Positions 49,239-60,978 of a stretch of 64,000 bases of DNA are shown in pieces. The notes beneath the pieces are model-generated. The model was not told the origin of the DNA. It did not search any database and saw nothing but the letters and a program-made list of their open reading frames with translations. The position numbers and the translations under genes are program-made. The DNA is taken from NCBI GenBank assembly GCA_023101725.1, contig JALJCO010001057.1, positions 124,001 through 188,000 of the forward strand. The letters are read 5' to 3'. Source of the DNA: Atherinomorus stipes. Taxonomy: Eukaryota; Chordata; Actinopteri; Atheriniformes; Atherinidae. Within the stretch, counting starts at the first letter, position 1, and every line of letters starts with the position of its first letter.

Positions 49239-50087
49239 CTACAGTAAGTAATCCAACCCCCTTCCCCAATTCACTTTCCTCACGCAGACTTAAGCACTTT
49301 CACCACTATGGGATTTTTTAAATTCATTTATTTGTTTTTTTTGTTTTGTTTTTTATTAAATTCCTGCAACAATACCTGAGTACAAAACTTTCCCTAAAGA
49401 AAGCACCTGGAAGTTGGTCAGGACTGTTCAGATTCCCTTGAATTCCTGAGGGGTGGGACTATATACTGAAGAGCTCTGAGTGGTGAAACAAAAATTCAGT
49501 GTCCTGCACGTCTATAAGCCTGTATGTGAAACATCAGAGTATCTGGAAGAATTGCTGATGAGCTGGTAGAGCTGGATGTGGGGCATATACAGAGGCAAAT
49601 TTACAAAAAGTTAAAGAAACTGAAACCAGTTTATAAGAAGCTGAATGACCACAATGGCCAAAATGGGTCCGGCCGCCAGCCTAACAAGGGATATTAGCCT
49701 GAGTAGATGTTTTCTGGAACTTTGATGTGTGGTGGAAAATCAAACCATGCAGATTATTTATTTATTTCAAACATGTTAAACACAACAACAACATAAGGAG
49801 AAAAAAACAAATTAACAAAGCATAACAACAATAAGCAAAAGAAAGCAGGTGGGTGGGCAGTCCACCCACACCTGAACATAAACAATCTAAGCCTACAATC
49901 ATTTCATGTTTGAAAAGGAATGGGGAAAAGTACAAAACTTATTTAAGACACAACAAAACTTTAAGCAGTTTGCTAAAACTGCTAAAAGTTTTAGAAACTA
50001 ATGTTTCCTTGCGTTTCTTTAACAAATCCGACATGAGACACGTTCAAAACACCTGCTGTGTTCATTTCTGGTTCATATCCGTTTGCT
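49239..50087. repeat. Possible retroelement 3' region (tentative)
   Basis: From about 49750 the sequence TTATTTATTTCAAACATGTT then GTTTGAAAAGGAATGGGGAAAAG (49909-49931) resembles the 3' untranslated part of common fish non-LTR elements. No coding remnant is present. Upstream of that, nothing recognisable. Confidence 0.35.
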
Positions 50088-50285
50088 AGTACAGGACACG
50101 GTGTGCAACCAATAGTCAGCTGCATGGTCACAGCCCCGTCCTGGATGGAAGTTACATTGTGCAGTTTCTGAGCCTCGGGACGCTGCTGGGCAGTGACGGC
50201 TCAAAAATGCGCATTATAAGTGTTGGTGTGCCATCAAAATGAGTAAGAAACACAGATTTTTATGGTCTTAAAGTTATGTTGTGTA
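50088..50285. mobile_element. Single arm of the foldback seen at 27263-27998
   Basis: CACGGTGTGCAACCAATAGT, CAGTTTCTGAGCCTCGGGAC, TGTTGGTGTGCCATCAAAAT and AAGTTATGTTGTG follow the left inner arm (27335-27525) in order. No opposite arm is present here. Confidence 0.75.
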
Positions 50286-52338
50286 TTTTTAACTCTCCCC
50301 CCTTCCACATTAACAGTTCCCTACTCAATGCCCAGAGCACATGCATAACTTCAACATCTCCACCATACCATCATGTAGACATGCATGTGCAAACATACAC
50401 CAACCCCCCCCCCCCCCAAAAAAAAAAACTCCCCTCATATCCATACATACCACCCAACAACCATCAGCAGCACTCAGTGAATGGCTGCCAAACCCTTAGA
50501 ACACTCTACATATAGATATTGTCGATAAACCATTTCTTTATATTTCACTCTAAACTGTTTCATGGTTGTACATTCTTTTAACTCCACATTCAGGCGCTTC
50601 CACAGTTTAATTCCACAAACTAAAACAGAAAAGCATATTTTTGCTGTACGAGCACAGAGATTTAAAGTTGAGTTTACCCCTTGAATTATAGCCCCCTTCC
50701 ACACTTAATAATTTCTGAATATTATCTGGAAGTAACCTGTTTTACTTGTGCCACTTGAAATGCTATTAAATCTGGTAATTTCAGCAGTTTGGACTGCAAA
50801 AAATAAAAAAGTTACTTTGTTCCTTGTGATTATCAGAAATCTTTCTAAATTCAAGGTGACAGAAATTGAAAATATTGGTGGAAACGCCTCTTTTGTGACT
50901 TGTTAAGCAGTAGATTTGACAATAGTGTGTCATCCAATGAGGAACAATGAAGGAAGCATATTTTCAAAATGGCAATTGTACTGTAGGGGACTGATGAATC
51001 GTATTTAATATGAACAAACACCTGACATGACCTCTTCAGGTCAATGGCCTGTTGGATGCAATTTAGGGCTAAATATCAATGATTTGGGGTTGTTGGGAAA
51101 CTTCCTGTGGTCTGCACTTTGAAGGTACCTTAGCTGTTGCAGAAAACTGTTCAGTGTCAATATTTGATACCAAGTCGATCACCTGTTTACTCCACTGTGG
51201 TCAAACTATGTTTCCATAACCAGAAGTGTTTTACAAGTGGAAAGTGGAAAACATTTCTCTGGGAAAGAGGGATTTTAAGAGTAGCTGATGTGGTTTCTGC
51301 CCTTGATCCAACTGTAGCTATTATTGCTCCACTGTTCATTTGTTTCTCTCTGCACAGATGCCTCACGGTGGCTGCAGATTTTTTTTATATCCAAAATCTG
51401 AATATTGTTAAACATAGGCTCACCACAGCTCAATGCACCGTGCCACTGCGTTGACAGACGATGTGCTTATTTACGGGACACTAAACCAACTGTCTAAAGC
51501 TCTTAGCAGCCTCTTCCTTCCTCTTAATGTCTCTGCCCCTGTTGGGTTGTAGAGTTACCAGGGCCTGTCATGCCGGTCTGATGTTTGTTACCCAAAAGCA
51601 ATGCAACATATCCAGTTGCAGCTGGAAATATAAGCAGCTGGGGTTTTCTGGCCATGAATGGAAATAGATTGTAAGATTTAGAGACCGCACTGAGATGCGA
51701 GTCTTCTGTTCTTGGAACATGATGTGAGTGGAGCCAGAGTAAAGAGACCCCATGATGACTTGCTGCTATCTCAGAAAGAACAGATCGTGTTGTAATACAG
51801 GGGAACATAAAATAAGAAAGACTTGAACGCTTATTTGCAAGGTGGCAGGCAGATATTTTTGACATTGATCGTAACTGTTCAGCATTTGTGACACTGAACA
51901 TGACTGGCTATGAAGGTCTGATACACAACAAACTGCAGGTCCCAGAGCAAGACTTTTTCCTTTTATCCATTAAGCTCCACCTGCATGGAAACATTTTGAC
52001 TTATCTTGTTAAATATAAACTACACGAAAAAAACATTGACATCTAACTTCAGATTATTTATTCTGATAACTTCGGAGAACCCTGACTTTTGTTCTAGTAC
52101 TATTGTTGAGTAGACTGTGGTAAAAGTTAAATTAGTGCAGATTAATGTAGAAAGCATTGGACAGAGCAGCCTGGCAGGCATCATACAGCCAGAGGAATCT
52201 AATTCTGCATCACATTTTTTTAAACTTGTGTTTACAGTTTTGAGTGTGCTTACATTCAGAAGACATTTACAGCAGCACAATGACACGATGTATATCGGTC
52301 CATCATTAGGGTTAGGATATAATCATTGATTGCACAGT
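50286..52338. other. Upstream intergenic sequence
   Basis: Contains a poly-C (16) plus poly-A (12) junction at 50405-50429. 51460-51960 is repeat-poor and evenly composed. No recognised gene; the 125-codon minus frame at 51524-51901 has no identifiable domain. Confidence 0.45.
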
Positions 52339-52840
52339 TAGAGTGGGTCCCCAAAGTTTACACACTCTCCCATTAAAGAAAAGGCTGAATTCTCAACGGT
52401 AATTCAAATAGGAGGAAATTGAAAAAAGTAATAATAAATTATAAAAAAAAAAACTAAACTAAAATTCATTGAAATAAAACATTGATTGTGAATTGTGGTT
52501 TTAAAAATGGATAATAAAAATGACAAACAAAACCGCCCCAGACAAATTAGAGCCCCTTGCTCATGTAAAGTGGATCAAAATACCTTTCAACAGGTGCAGA
52601 AGTCTGATTGCCTCAAAGTGTTGCTCAACAACATTTTAGTTCAGGACCCCATCGTTCCTTAACTTGTTTTATTTTTTGTGTTTTTTAAATATTTCTGTTG
52701 AACCACAATTCAAAATTAATGTCATGATATTCATGAAATTTTTATTTATTATCACTTTTGACGATTTCAACTCATTTCACTGACAGCTGATTTTTTTTCT
52801 GTCTTTACTGGGAGAGTGTGTAAACTTTAGAGATCCACTG
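52339..52840. mobile_element. MITE copy E: family interior with different ends
   Basis: The ends AAAGTTTACACACTCTCCC (left, about 52353-52371) and GGGAGAGTGTGTAAACTTT (right, 52810-52828) are inverted repeats, with CACTG then TA at the right edge. The interior (CCCCAGACAAATTAGAGCCC, AAAATACCTTTCAACAGGTG, GATTGCCTCAAAGTGTTGCT) is that of copies A-D. Confidence 0.75.
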
Positions 52841-53204
52841 TAGTGGTTAGTGTAAGTTATCCATAGGTAACAAAACGCTGCACTAGACAAAACGAATCTC
52901 AACCATATCACACAATTTTTAAGCCTGGGTTGCAAAATGACTGCGTATTGGATGAACAGACAAACATCCCTGTTTCCCAGTTTCTGTTAAGATTGGACTT
53001 GTTCATGGTACTGAATAGCTTAAAGAGTCTCCATGTAAAACTCTTACATGACTATGTTTACTTTAACAGGATCTTTGTTACTACAGAGGAGGAAGAATAG
53101 AAGAATACAGAGCACCAACCAGTTTCCTGATGTTAGAAAGAGGAGTCAACATTCGTGGCAAAGCTAAGTTGGTAGTTAGTTAGCTTTTTTAATTGTTTGT
53201 GTAT
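52841..53204. other. Upstream intergenic sequence
   Basis: Nothing recognisable. Confidence 0.5.
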
Positions 53205-53790
53205 TAAGGTCCCGTCCATACGAAGTCAAACTCTGGCCTAAATTCACAAATTTTTCACCAAACCAGCCTCTCATCCATACAAAGCCGGCATTTCGGGGGT
53301 CTGCAAACAATCTTTTTTTTTATCAAGCCGTCAGTGGGAAGATTTTGAAACTCCGTCTGTGCGGTTCCATCTTTACGATCTGAACGCAATTTTTTTTCTT
53401 ACATGCATGCGCTACACTCAGCATCACAACAACAATGGTGCCGTACAGTGTTGAATGGTTGCTGCTCGTACCCGTTCACCCACTCGTACTTGCCGCCATC
53501 TTTTCGGTTTGGTTGTTGTTCTTCCTCTTGGGGTTTCCGGCAGATCGCAACCATAGATCAGAGCATTGGCTTTGGTTGTTTTACATTGTATACATATTTC
53601 TGCGCATGCCCAATATTTCGTTGCCTGTTTTTTCACCACAGCGCCACTTACAAGCCTGGCATGTATTTTGCAGCGTTTCCATGCATTCATGTGGTCGATC
53701 ACATTTATTTTATGTCTCCGTTTTTAAGACAAACGTTCTGGAAAAAATGAGTGTTTCATGTTCGTTTTGACTTTGTGTGGAAATGGTCTA
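53205..53790. mobile_element. Foldback MITE, GGTCCCGTCCATACGAAGTC ends
   Basis: The left end GGTCCCGTCCATACGAAGTC is mirrored by GACTTTGTGTGGAAATGGTC on the right, of a kind common in fish as hAT-like MITEs. The open frames on both strands inside have no transposase features. Confidence 0.55.
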
Positions 53791-54439
53791 AATCATGGTC
53801 CTTCTAAAATGTAATACAATAGAGTTTAGCATACAGTGCACACAGTGCACAAATATGTGTTTAAAGGGTCAAAAAGTTAATCTATTTAGCATCTTTGTTG
53901 GATTATTGCAATATCAGATATAATGTGTGTGTCCATGTGTCACCATGTTTAATGTAGACCCAGCAATAACTGTGGTTGAAGGTACTGTGTAAGTGTGTAA
54001 GATACAAGTACAATAAAAAGGCTTTTATATTACATGACATTATAAAGGCTGACATGGAATATTTTTCCTTTTCATCATTATTTTTACGTCAATAAGGATG
54101 CTTGATGTTGCTTTTAGAAACAGACAGAAGTTAGTCTTGTGATAAACAAATTTATCTTCTACATTTTTACATTCGTTCATCTGCAATTTTTTAAGCTTTC
54201 TAGAGCTTTCTAAGAAAGGTAAAAAACATGGGTTCAACTTAAAATAGAGAAGGGTAGAAGAAAGGGAAGGAAAGGAGGAGAAAAAATGACCCAAAAAAAA
54301 GAATTCAAAAAAGGGGAGGGATAGATTTTCTGCTGGTTTTCTTCACCAGGCAACGTAGTGGTCTACCAGCATGATGAGGCTCAGCCATGCCCAAAATTAT
54401 CACTGCAGGTCAGCAGAGATCCACCCGAGCCCCCTTGTG
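53791..54439. other. Upstream intergenic sequence
   Basis: A/T-rich, nothing recognisable. Confidence 0.5.
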
Positions 54440-55475
54440 CTTAACTTCAACTTCACTTTATTGTCAAGTGGGCCGCATGTGGACATACAGCACAGATGAA
54501 ATTACATCTCTCTCAACCCACGGTGCATTCAACAAAATATAATAAACTATAAGATAAAAACACAAAAAAGATAAAAAAGGTAAAAATATAAAGTATAAGA
54601 AAAAGAATTCGCCCGGTGACCATTGTGCAAATAATGCATATGGCAGAGTAAACTAGCAGTCCTGATGGATGCAATAGTGCAACAGTAGTGCCATTTAGTG
54701 GAATGTTCTACAGTGTTGAACTGGTACAATGGTGATAAGTGAGGTTTGCAGTCCTGAGGTAGGTGAGTTTGTGAGCGATCTGAGTCAGTGGGCGAGTGGG
54801 TGGGGGGGAGTCGGGGCAGAGCAGGGAGGGAGTTGCCTGGTGGAAAAAGCTGTCTCAGACCTTGCTGGTTCTGGCCCGGAGACTCTGCAACCTCCTCCCT
54901 GACGGCAGCAGGGTGAAGACACTGTGGGTGGGGTGGGTTGGGTCACCTGCAATCCTGGTGGCTCTGCAGGTGAGAGGGGAGGGGGACACCGACGGTCTTC
55001 CCAGCTGCTTCCACTGTGCGCTGCAGGGTCTTGCAGCAGGATGCGGTGCAGGCTCCATACCACACGGTGATGCTGCTGGTCAGGATGCTCCTGATGGTGC
55101 CCCTGTAGAAGAACTGCATGATGGGGGACGGAGCTCTTGCTCTTTTCAGTTTCCACAGAATGTGGAGTCGCTGTTGGGCTTTCTTGGCCAGGGACGTGGT
55201 GTTGATGTCCCAGGACAGGTCTTGGGAGATGTGGACGCCCAGGAACTTGGTGCTGCACCCGCTCCACCTCAGCACCATTGATGATTAGTGAATTATGCTG
55301 GACAGGCTCTCTCCTGAAGTCTACCACCATCTCCTTTGTCTTCTCCACGTTCAGATGGAGATGGTTGTCCTTGCACCATGTGGCCAAGCTGCTCACCTCA
55401 CTCCTGTAGTTTGTGTCATCATTGTTGATGAGACCCACCATGGTCGTGTCGGTGCATTGTGCAAGTATAAATGTT
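54440..55475 (-). mobile_element. 5'-truncated L2-like LINE with frameshifted reverse transcriptase tail
   Basis: The minus strand keeps the C-terminal part of a non-LTR ORF2. It begins near the catalytic YADD block, which itself seems damaged (TDTTMVGLI), and continues with YRSEVSSLATWCKDNHLHLN and EKTKEMVVDFRR (about 55290-55440). In a second frame comes KFLGVHISQDLSWDINTTSL, KKAQQRLHILWKLKRA and TSSITVWYGACTASCCKTLQ (about 54990-55250). In a third comes DPTHPTHSVFTLLPSGRRLQ (about 54880-54950). At least two frameshifts separate them. The 3' UTR end lies near 54449 (AACTTCACTTTATTGTCA on plus). The endonuclease and most of the RT are missing, so it is inert. Confidence 0.85.
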
Positions 55476-56629
55476 AAATAATATTCTTTTCTTTCCTCCT
55501 CATGCTCTTACAATTGTCTGATGTGTAGAATGAGCTGAGCTTTTTTCATTGCTGTGGTCTCTAATAAAAAGTGGTGCAGTAATAGTGCGCTATTCCTGCA
55601 CTATCACTGGCTGAACGATTTGTCCCGCGAATACGTCATCACGCACAGTGCCCAAACTTGGCATGTGGAAACATCCTTGTTCCAGGCATTCATTTATGCT
55701 CTGAAATCATTTCCCCTGGGCACACAGACGTTTCTCTGTGCGATTGAATTAGCAGACAATTCGCTGGTAAGTGGCTGGTAAGTGGCTGGTAAGTGGCTGG
55801 CAGATGTGTAAATGTGTCAGTATGACAGCCATATGACTGTTCCCGAGGAAGAGATACACTCTTGTCACATTGTTCAATTTAGTTGATGTGGTAATTTTAT
55901 AAGGTAATCGTGGTCTCAGCCTGTGAATTTAGATATTTGAACTACAAGCCAGCGTTAGCCTGTTGTTACAGTTAGCACACAGTACATCAGATGACTCATT
56001 GATCAAATGGTAAACATCTTGCAGATTTATAACTTTATTACTTCAGTAGACATCGTGACTCTAACTCTGGGCTCAGACTGAGTGTAATGTGGGTTAAATT
56101 AGAGACCAAAACAGTTGAAGCAGCTCATGCGTGTGCACGGCATTAGCCTCACTTCCACTTTTTGCCAGAGGGGGCGGACTTCTGGAAAAAAGCTGGAACT
56201 TGCGCTGTACTCCTTTAATGAAGAGGTTGGAGCTGAATGTTGGGATGCAGTCATGGGTCACCTGAGTGAAAAGGAGGGGCTCAGCACGCTTCCGGGGGGT
56301 GTTGACGATTAGCTGCTGGGGAATGATTGTGTTGAGCTGAAGTTGATGAACAGCATTCTAACATGTGAGTCCTTGGTCTCCAGGTGGGTGAGGGCTGAGT
56401 GGAGGGTGGTGGAGATGGCATCATTGGTCAAGAGGTTAGACCAATATGCAAACTGGTAGGTGTCCAGGGTGGTGGGGGACTCCCACAGAGGACTCCCTCG
56501 AGACTACACATCACCCAGCCGCACACATCTACCATGCACGTTCAGGATGTAAATGTCCTGAACATGCATTGATCAGCCCTAGCTTAATGTAAGATTGGCA
56601 TTGGCTAAGTCGTGCTGGTATCTTTTACA
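55476..56629. other. Upstream intergenic sequence
   Basis: Contains a small tandem repeat at 55762-55800 (GCTGGTAAGTG units). Otherwise nothing recognisable. Confidence 0.5.
55762..55800. repeat. Tandem 11-mer GCTGGTAAGTG
   Basis: Three perfect head-to-tail copies and a partial fourth. Each unit contains CTGGTAAGT, close to the ideal plus-strand splice donor. Confidence 0.9.
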
Positions 56630-57583
56630 AACTAAAAGCATCTGGGTCAAACTAATGGGTTAAAAGGGACCAACTAATTTGTGGGTTATTTCAACCCAGA
56701 CATGTGGGTTGTTGACCCAATTTCTGGGTTAAAATAACCCAACATTGTAGTCAGCATAACCCAACTTCTGGGTTAAGGTAACCCAACGCTTTAGTCAATA
56801 TAACCCAACTTCGGGGTTAAAATAACCCAACATTTAGTCAACATAACCCAACTTCTGGGTTAAAATAACCCAACATTAAGTAAAAATAACATAAAAAAAA
56901 AAAATAAAAAAAACTGTATTCAATATAACCCAACTTCTGGGTTAAAATAACCCAACGTTTAGTAAGCATAACCCAACTTCTGGGTTAAAATAACCCAACA
57001 CTGTATTCAATATAACCCAACTTCTGGTTTAAAATGGGTCAAAATAACCCAACGTTTAGTCAGCATAACCCAACTTCTGGGTTAAGGTAACCCAACATTT
57101 AGTCAACATAACCCAACTTCTGGGGTTAAAATAAGCCAACATTGTAGTCAATTTAGAACATAACTCAACTTCTGGGTCAAAATAACCCAACATTGTAGTC
57201 AACATAACCCAACTTTGGGTTAAGGTAACCTAACATTGTAGTCAACATAACTCAACTTCTGGGTTAAAATAACCCAAAACTTTAGTCAACATAATCCAAC
57301 TTCTTGGTCAAAATAACCCAACGTTTAGTCAACATAACCCAACTTCTGGGTTAAAATAACCCAACATTGTAGTCAACATAACCCAACTTTTGGGTTAAGA
57401 TAACCCAACGTTTAGTCAACATAACCCAACTTTTGGGTTAAAATAACCCAACACTGTAGTCAATATAACCCAACTTCTGGGTCAAATATTCAACCTGAAA
57501 ATTGGGTCAAAAATAACCCAATTTTCTGGGTCGAATGTGTTTTTTGTTATGTGTTATTTTTGACCCAGGAGTTTTTAGTGTGT
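56630..57583. mobile_element. Foldback element whose interior expanded into a 45-bp minisatellite
   Basis: The ends CAAACTAAAAGCATCTGGGT (56630-) and ACCCAGGAGTTTTTAGTGTG (-57583) are inverted and match those of the small MITE at 22285-22551. Between them are about sixteen units of about 45 bp, each containing ATAACCCAACTTCTGGGTTA followed by AAATAACCCAACATTGTAGT or a close variant. Each unit is itself a short AACCCA/TGGGTT palindrome. One unit is interrupted by an A-rich stretch at 56880-56915. Confidence 0.85.
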
Positions 57584-59340
57584 GTTACCTCTGGAGTATT
57601 TCCTCTGTACACTAGTCTGTGCCACACAGCCACCCATCAGTAAGACCCCTTTCTTCCAAGGTTGGAAGTACGATGGGCAAAAAAAGTGGATGCATTCTGT
57701 TTCCAATCAAAGGTAGACCTATTTACTGAAATGTCAAACACTCCAGTGAAGCTTTAAGAAGCACAAGCTGTGACCTCAGAAATATGTTAGCCCTTCCTTA
57801 GATTTTTCCTCCTTTCATTTGCTTTTGTTTGTTTGTTTTTCCTGTGTGGAGGCAGTGCTTTTTTCGATCTGGGTTCCAGAGTATCCTGTTCCAGCACGAG
57901 ACGCTTCTCTTCTATCCTCTTGGCCTGTTTCCGCTCCTCGTCTCAGACCTTGTAATTTCTCTGCTGCTTGAATCCATGGAATTTTGGGGGGCAAATTTCT
58001 GTCTATTTGTCCATCCAGAATTATTTTTATCCGTGTCAGCGGTTGCCACTGTGGCAGACATGTGTTTGGCTGTCACTCATGTCTCGTCCTTTGCATGTGG
58101 ACCAAAATAAGCAAAGAATGGGCAAACCACACACAGGATGTGTGTGTATTTGCATGAGTGTGATAACCTAGAAATAACTACATAAATGCCCCGAAAATAA
58201 GTTGAAAATGGTTTGAAAATGTCTATACAAAAAGGATTAGAGTGCAAGTTTATTTTTACAGATGAGCACGTATGCTGTTACTGCACGACTCCCTGAACGT
58301 GCGTTTCTAGCATTAGTCAGTGTCACTGATAGCTCCATCTTTTTCTGAGTAGCTCCTCTGCAGTCTGGCCTTCTGGCATCCGTCTCTACCCCCCACCAGC
58401 ATCAAAGACATGGACTGGTTTGGTTTAGTTCACAGACGTCCCATCTAGAATTCTGAAACAGCATCTGTGATATCAGTCATGTAGAGGAGAGCGCTGCAGT
58501 TTGGGTTAAATGGCTCTGCAGCAGCAAGGGGCAGCTTATTCCTTTATAACACATGAAACAGGGCTTAATATAAAACTCACAAGCATGAAAAAAATGACAG
58601 ATACAAACTGTGTGTCTGCTACTATATACGTATATGGCTGCTGAATATCAACATATTTTCACACACGAACACATGAGAATGTCTGCTTTCTCCATTGTTG
58701 CTCATTTGCAAAATAAGCTCTACTTCGTGTGAGGATTTCTTATATCTGGCACCTGGGTGGAGAGCAAGAAGACAGGACGTAATGCAAAAAGTGCAGAGCT
58801 GAAATTGTGATATTGTTTGTCAAGAATGGCGATTCCAACATGACGTCAGCAGACAATGAACAAGCAGAAAGCAAGATGCAGGCTGACAGAAAAAAAAGAA
58901 GAGGCAAGTATATATCAGCATTCAGCTCAGAACTGCCTGCAGTAGCACATTGTTCAGTCTGCCTCTTCTACACTAATTACTACAGAGTGGAATGGATAAA
59001 CACCACAGTGAAAGGTTTATTTATGCTTCCTTTATGTGCATAAATCAATATGTCCATTTCAAACTTTGACAAATGTCCTTGCCCACATATTCCCATGAGT
59101 CCTTCACATTGGTACAGTCAGTTGGTTGTTAGGCAACGCATCCACTAGAGAGCAATGCAGAACTTAGAGCTGACATCAATTTCGGACAACAGGACAGTAG
59201 TGGTGGTTGATGGGTTGGTGAACACTGAGCTACAATAGCATAGCAGTTCAAGTGAACAGTACGGGTGGATTCATACTAGGATAGTCCATAAGACTCGGTC
59301 CGATAGAGAGCCGATGTCATCCCCATCTACTTTACGGCCC
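57584..59340. other. Upstream intergenic sequence
   Basis: No gene. The plus-strand frames at 57829-58110 and 57968-58171 overlap each other and have no recognised domain. Confidence 0.5.
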
Positions 59341-59958
59341 ATGGGACCTAAGAAATTAAATGGGAGTCAATGGGGCGAAAATATTTATCTTCTGGTCCCA
59401 GTCGTTCTCTGTCCTGGATTCCAGATGTGTTGGTTGTGGATTTAAATAAAAACTTTTCATGCAAAGAAAACATAAAAAAAACATAGAATTTATTATTTCA
59501 GGTTTTGCTTGAAGAGGCTTTATAGACTACAGCTCTTGTCTCGAGCAATATGCGTCATCAGCCGCCCAAGGTGCGTCAGCGATTTTACTCCAGCACGTCG
59601 TCACTTTTTTTTTTTTGAATGACAGAAAAAGAGCATTGACAGAGGTGAAAACCATTATAAGCTAGGACATGTCAAATGTTTCCATCACACTGATGGAATG
59701 ATGGTAGGACTGGTTCACGCCAGACACAGGGAGCAATGTCATCGCTCGCGACGAGAACTGTAGTCCACAAAGCGGCTTCAAGTAAAACCTGAAATAATCA
59801 AAGTTCTTTGGGGTATTTTATTTCTTCTTTGCACTAATTTCTTTTTATTCAAATCCATAGCCAACATATCTGGAAGGGCAGAGAACTACTGGGACCACAA
59901 GATAATTATTGTCTCCCCATTGACTTCCAATTATCTTTTTTTGTTTCTAAGGTCCCAT
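59341..59958. mobile_element. Long foldback element, ATGGGACCT ends
   Basis: Arms of about 230 bp mirror each other: left ATGGGACCTAAGAAA, GGGAGTCAATGGGGCGAAAA, TCCAGATGTGTTGGTTGTGG, TTATTTCAGGTTTTGCTTGA; right TCAAGTAAAACCTGAAATAA, CCATAGCCAACATATCTGGA, TCTCCCCATTGACTTCCAAT, TTTCTAAGGTCCCAT. Centre about 59575-59740. No coding capacity. Confidence 0.8.
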
Positions 59959-60744
59959 CAGGCTCACCGGAAGGGGCGTGACTTCAGCTCACCATTGGGG
60001 ACTCCAGTGGGGGTGATATTCCGGACCAGAATTGCTTTCATGTTGCACTTTAGCCAAACGAGCCAGAGTCTCGTTGCCTGGCTGCCACTTCTTCAAACAT
60101 ATGTATTTTTACATGATGTTGACATAGTTATTTTTTTCTTTAAACTTTACTGTGGTACTGGTCTAGTGTGCGGGCATACCCAAAGCCACCATTTCAGAGC
60201 TGATTACTTTAAAAACTGCATTATTTATGAGTACTAACAAGGAACCGTGTCAGTTCAGTCAATTAAAACTTTTACATCGTCGTCACTTCACATTTGACCA
60301 CGAGCCATTTCTAAAGAAGTCCTACACACGTGTTTGTTTTGGTAGCATTTACCAATGATGCCCAACGTTTATAATATAAACCCGAATATTAATCCACACT
60401 GCCATGCTGGACCAAATGCAGCGTAGTAGTTATAGTCCATTTCCTGCATTTGGTTCGCTTCAATCATACCGAGATCTGTGTTTGTAGGCGGCCGAGTCCG
60501 CTTGTTCGGTCTGAATCAGAGTCTGTTTGCGCATTCACAATACCCCAAACGAAGCGGACTTTCCGTGCAAACGGACCATGATTCCAATCAAAAAGGCTGG
60601 TGTGAATGATCCCTAAATTGTAACATTTGTACTGCACAACCATCAAACAGAAGTTCATGTTGTAAGTGTTCTCTCAACCAAACATTATTCACTGTATTCA
60701 TGGTGGCTAACTTCCTTGTAAGAAAGCTCGGATAACCTACAGTA
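59959..60744. other. Upstream intergenic sequence
   Basis: A patch at about 60475-60615 (GGCGGCCGAGTCCGCTTGTT, AAACGAAGCGGACTTTCCGT, GGCTGGTGTGAATGATCCCT) resembles one end of a fish hAT-like MITE. No gene. Confidence 0.45.
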
Positions 60745-60978
60745 AAAGATATTTAAATGAATTAAAATCTCATGAAGTTTCACGAAATTCTGCAAGGTTT
60801 CATCATTCAGTTACAAAATCTCACGGTATTTGTGAAATCTTATGATATTTAATAACAAAACGATATCTGAAGAGATTTCGTTAGTAAAATAGATCAATAC
60901 CGCGTTTTTCAATATAGATATGGTATCAGCATATGAAAATGTCGCGATATTGCTGTGTATCAATATTTTTCCCGCCCT
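60745..60978. mobile_element. Partial copy of the ATATCG-rich foldback
   Basis: AATAGATCAATACCGCGTTT, TGGTATCAGCATATGAAAAT and GTCGCGATATTGCTGTGTAT match the arms of the element at 32204-32835, in the same order as its right side. Left boundary approximate. Confidence 0.6.

Noticed and set aside
54796..55281. 161-codon plus-strand open frame
   Set aside because: Antisense shadow of the LINE reverse-transcriptase tail; the real homology is on the minus strand.
56685..57545. Regularly spaced palindromic repeats that could suggest a CRISPR-like array
   Set aside because: The sequence is vertebrate, units are contiguous variants without unique spacers, and the array sits inside a foldback MITE.
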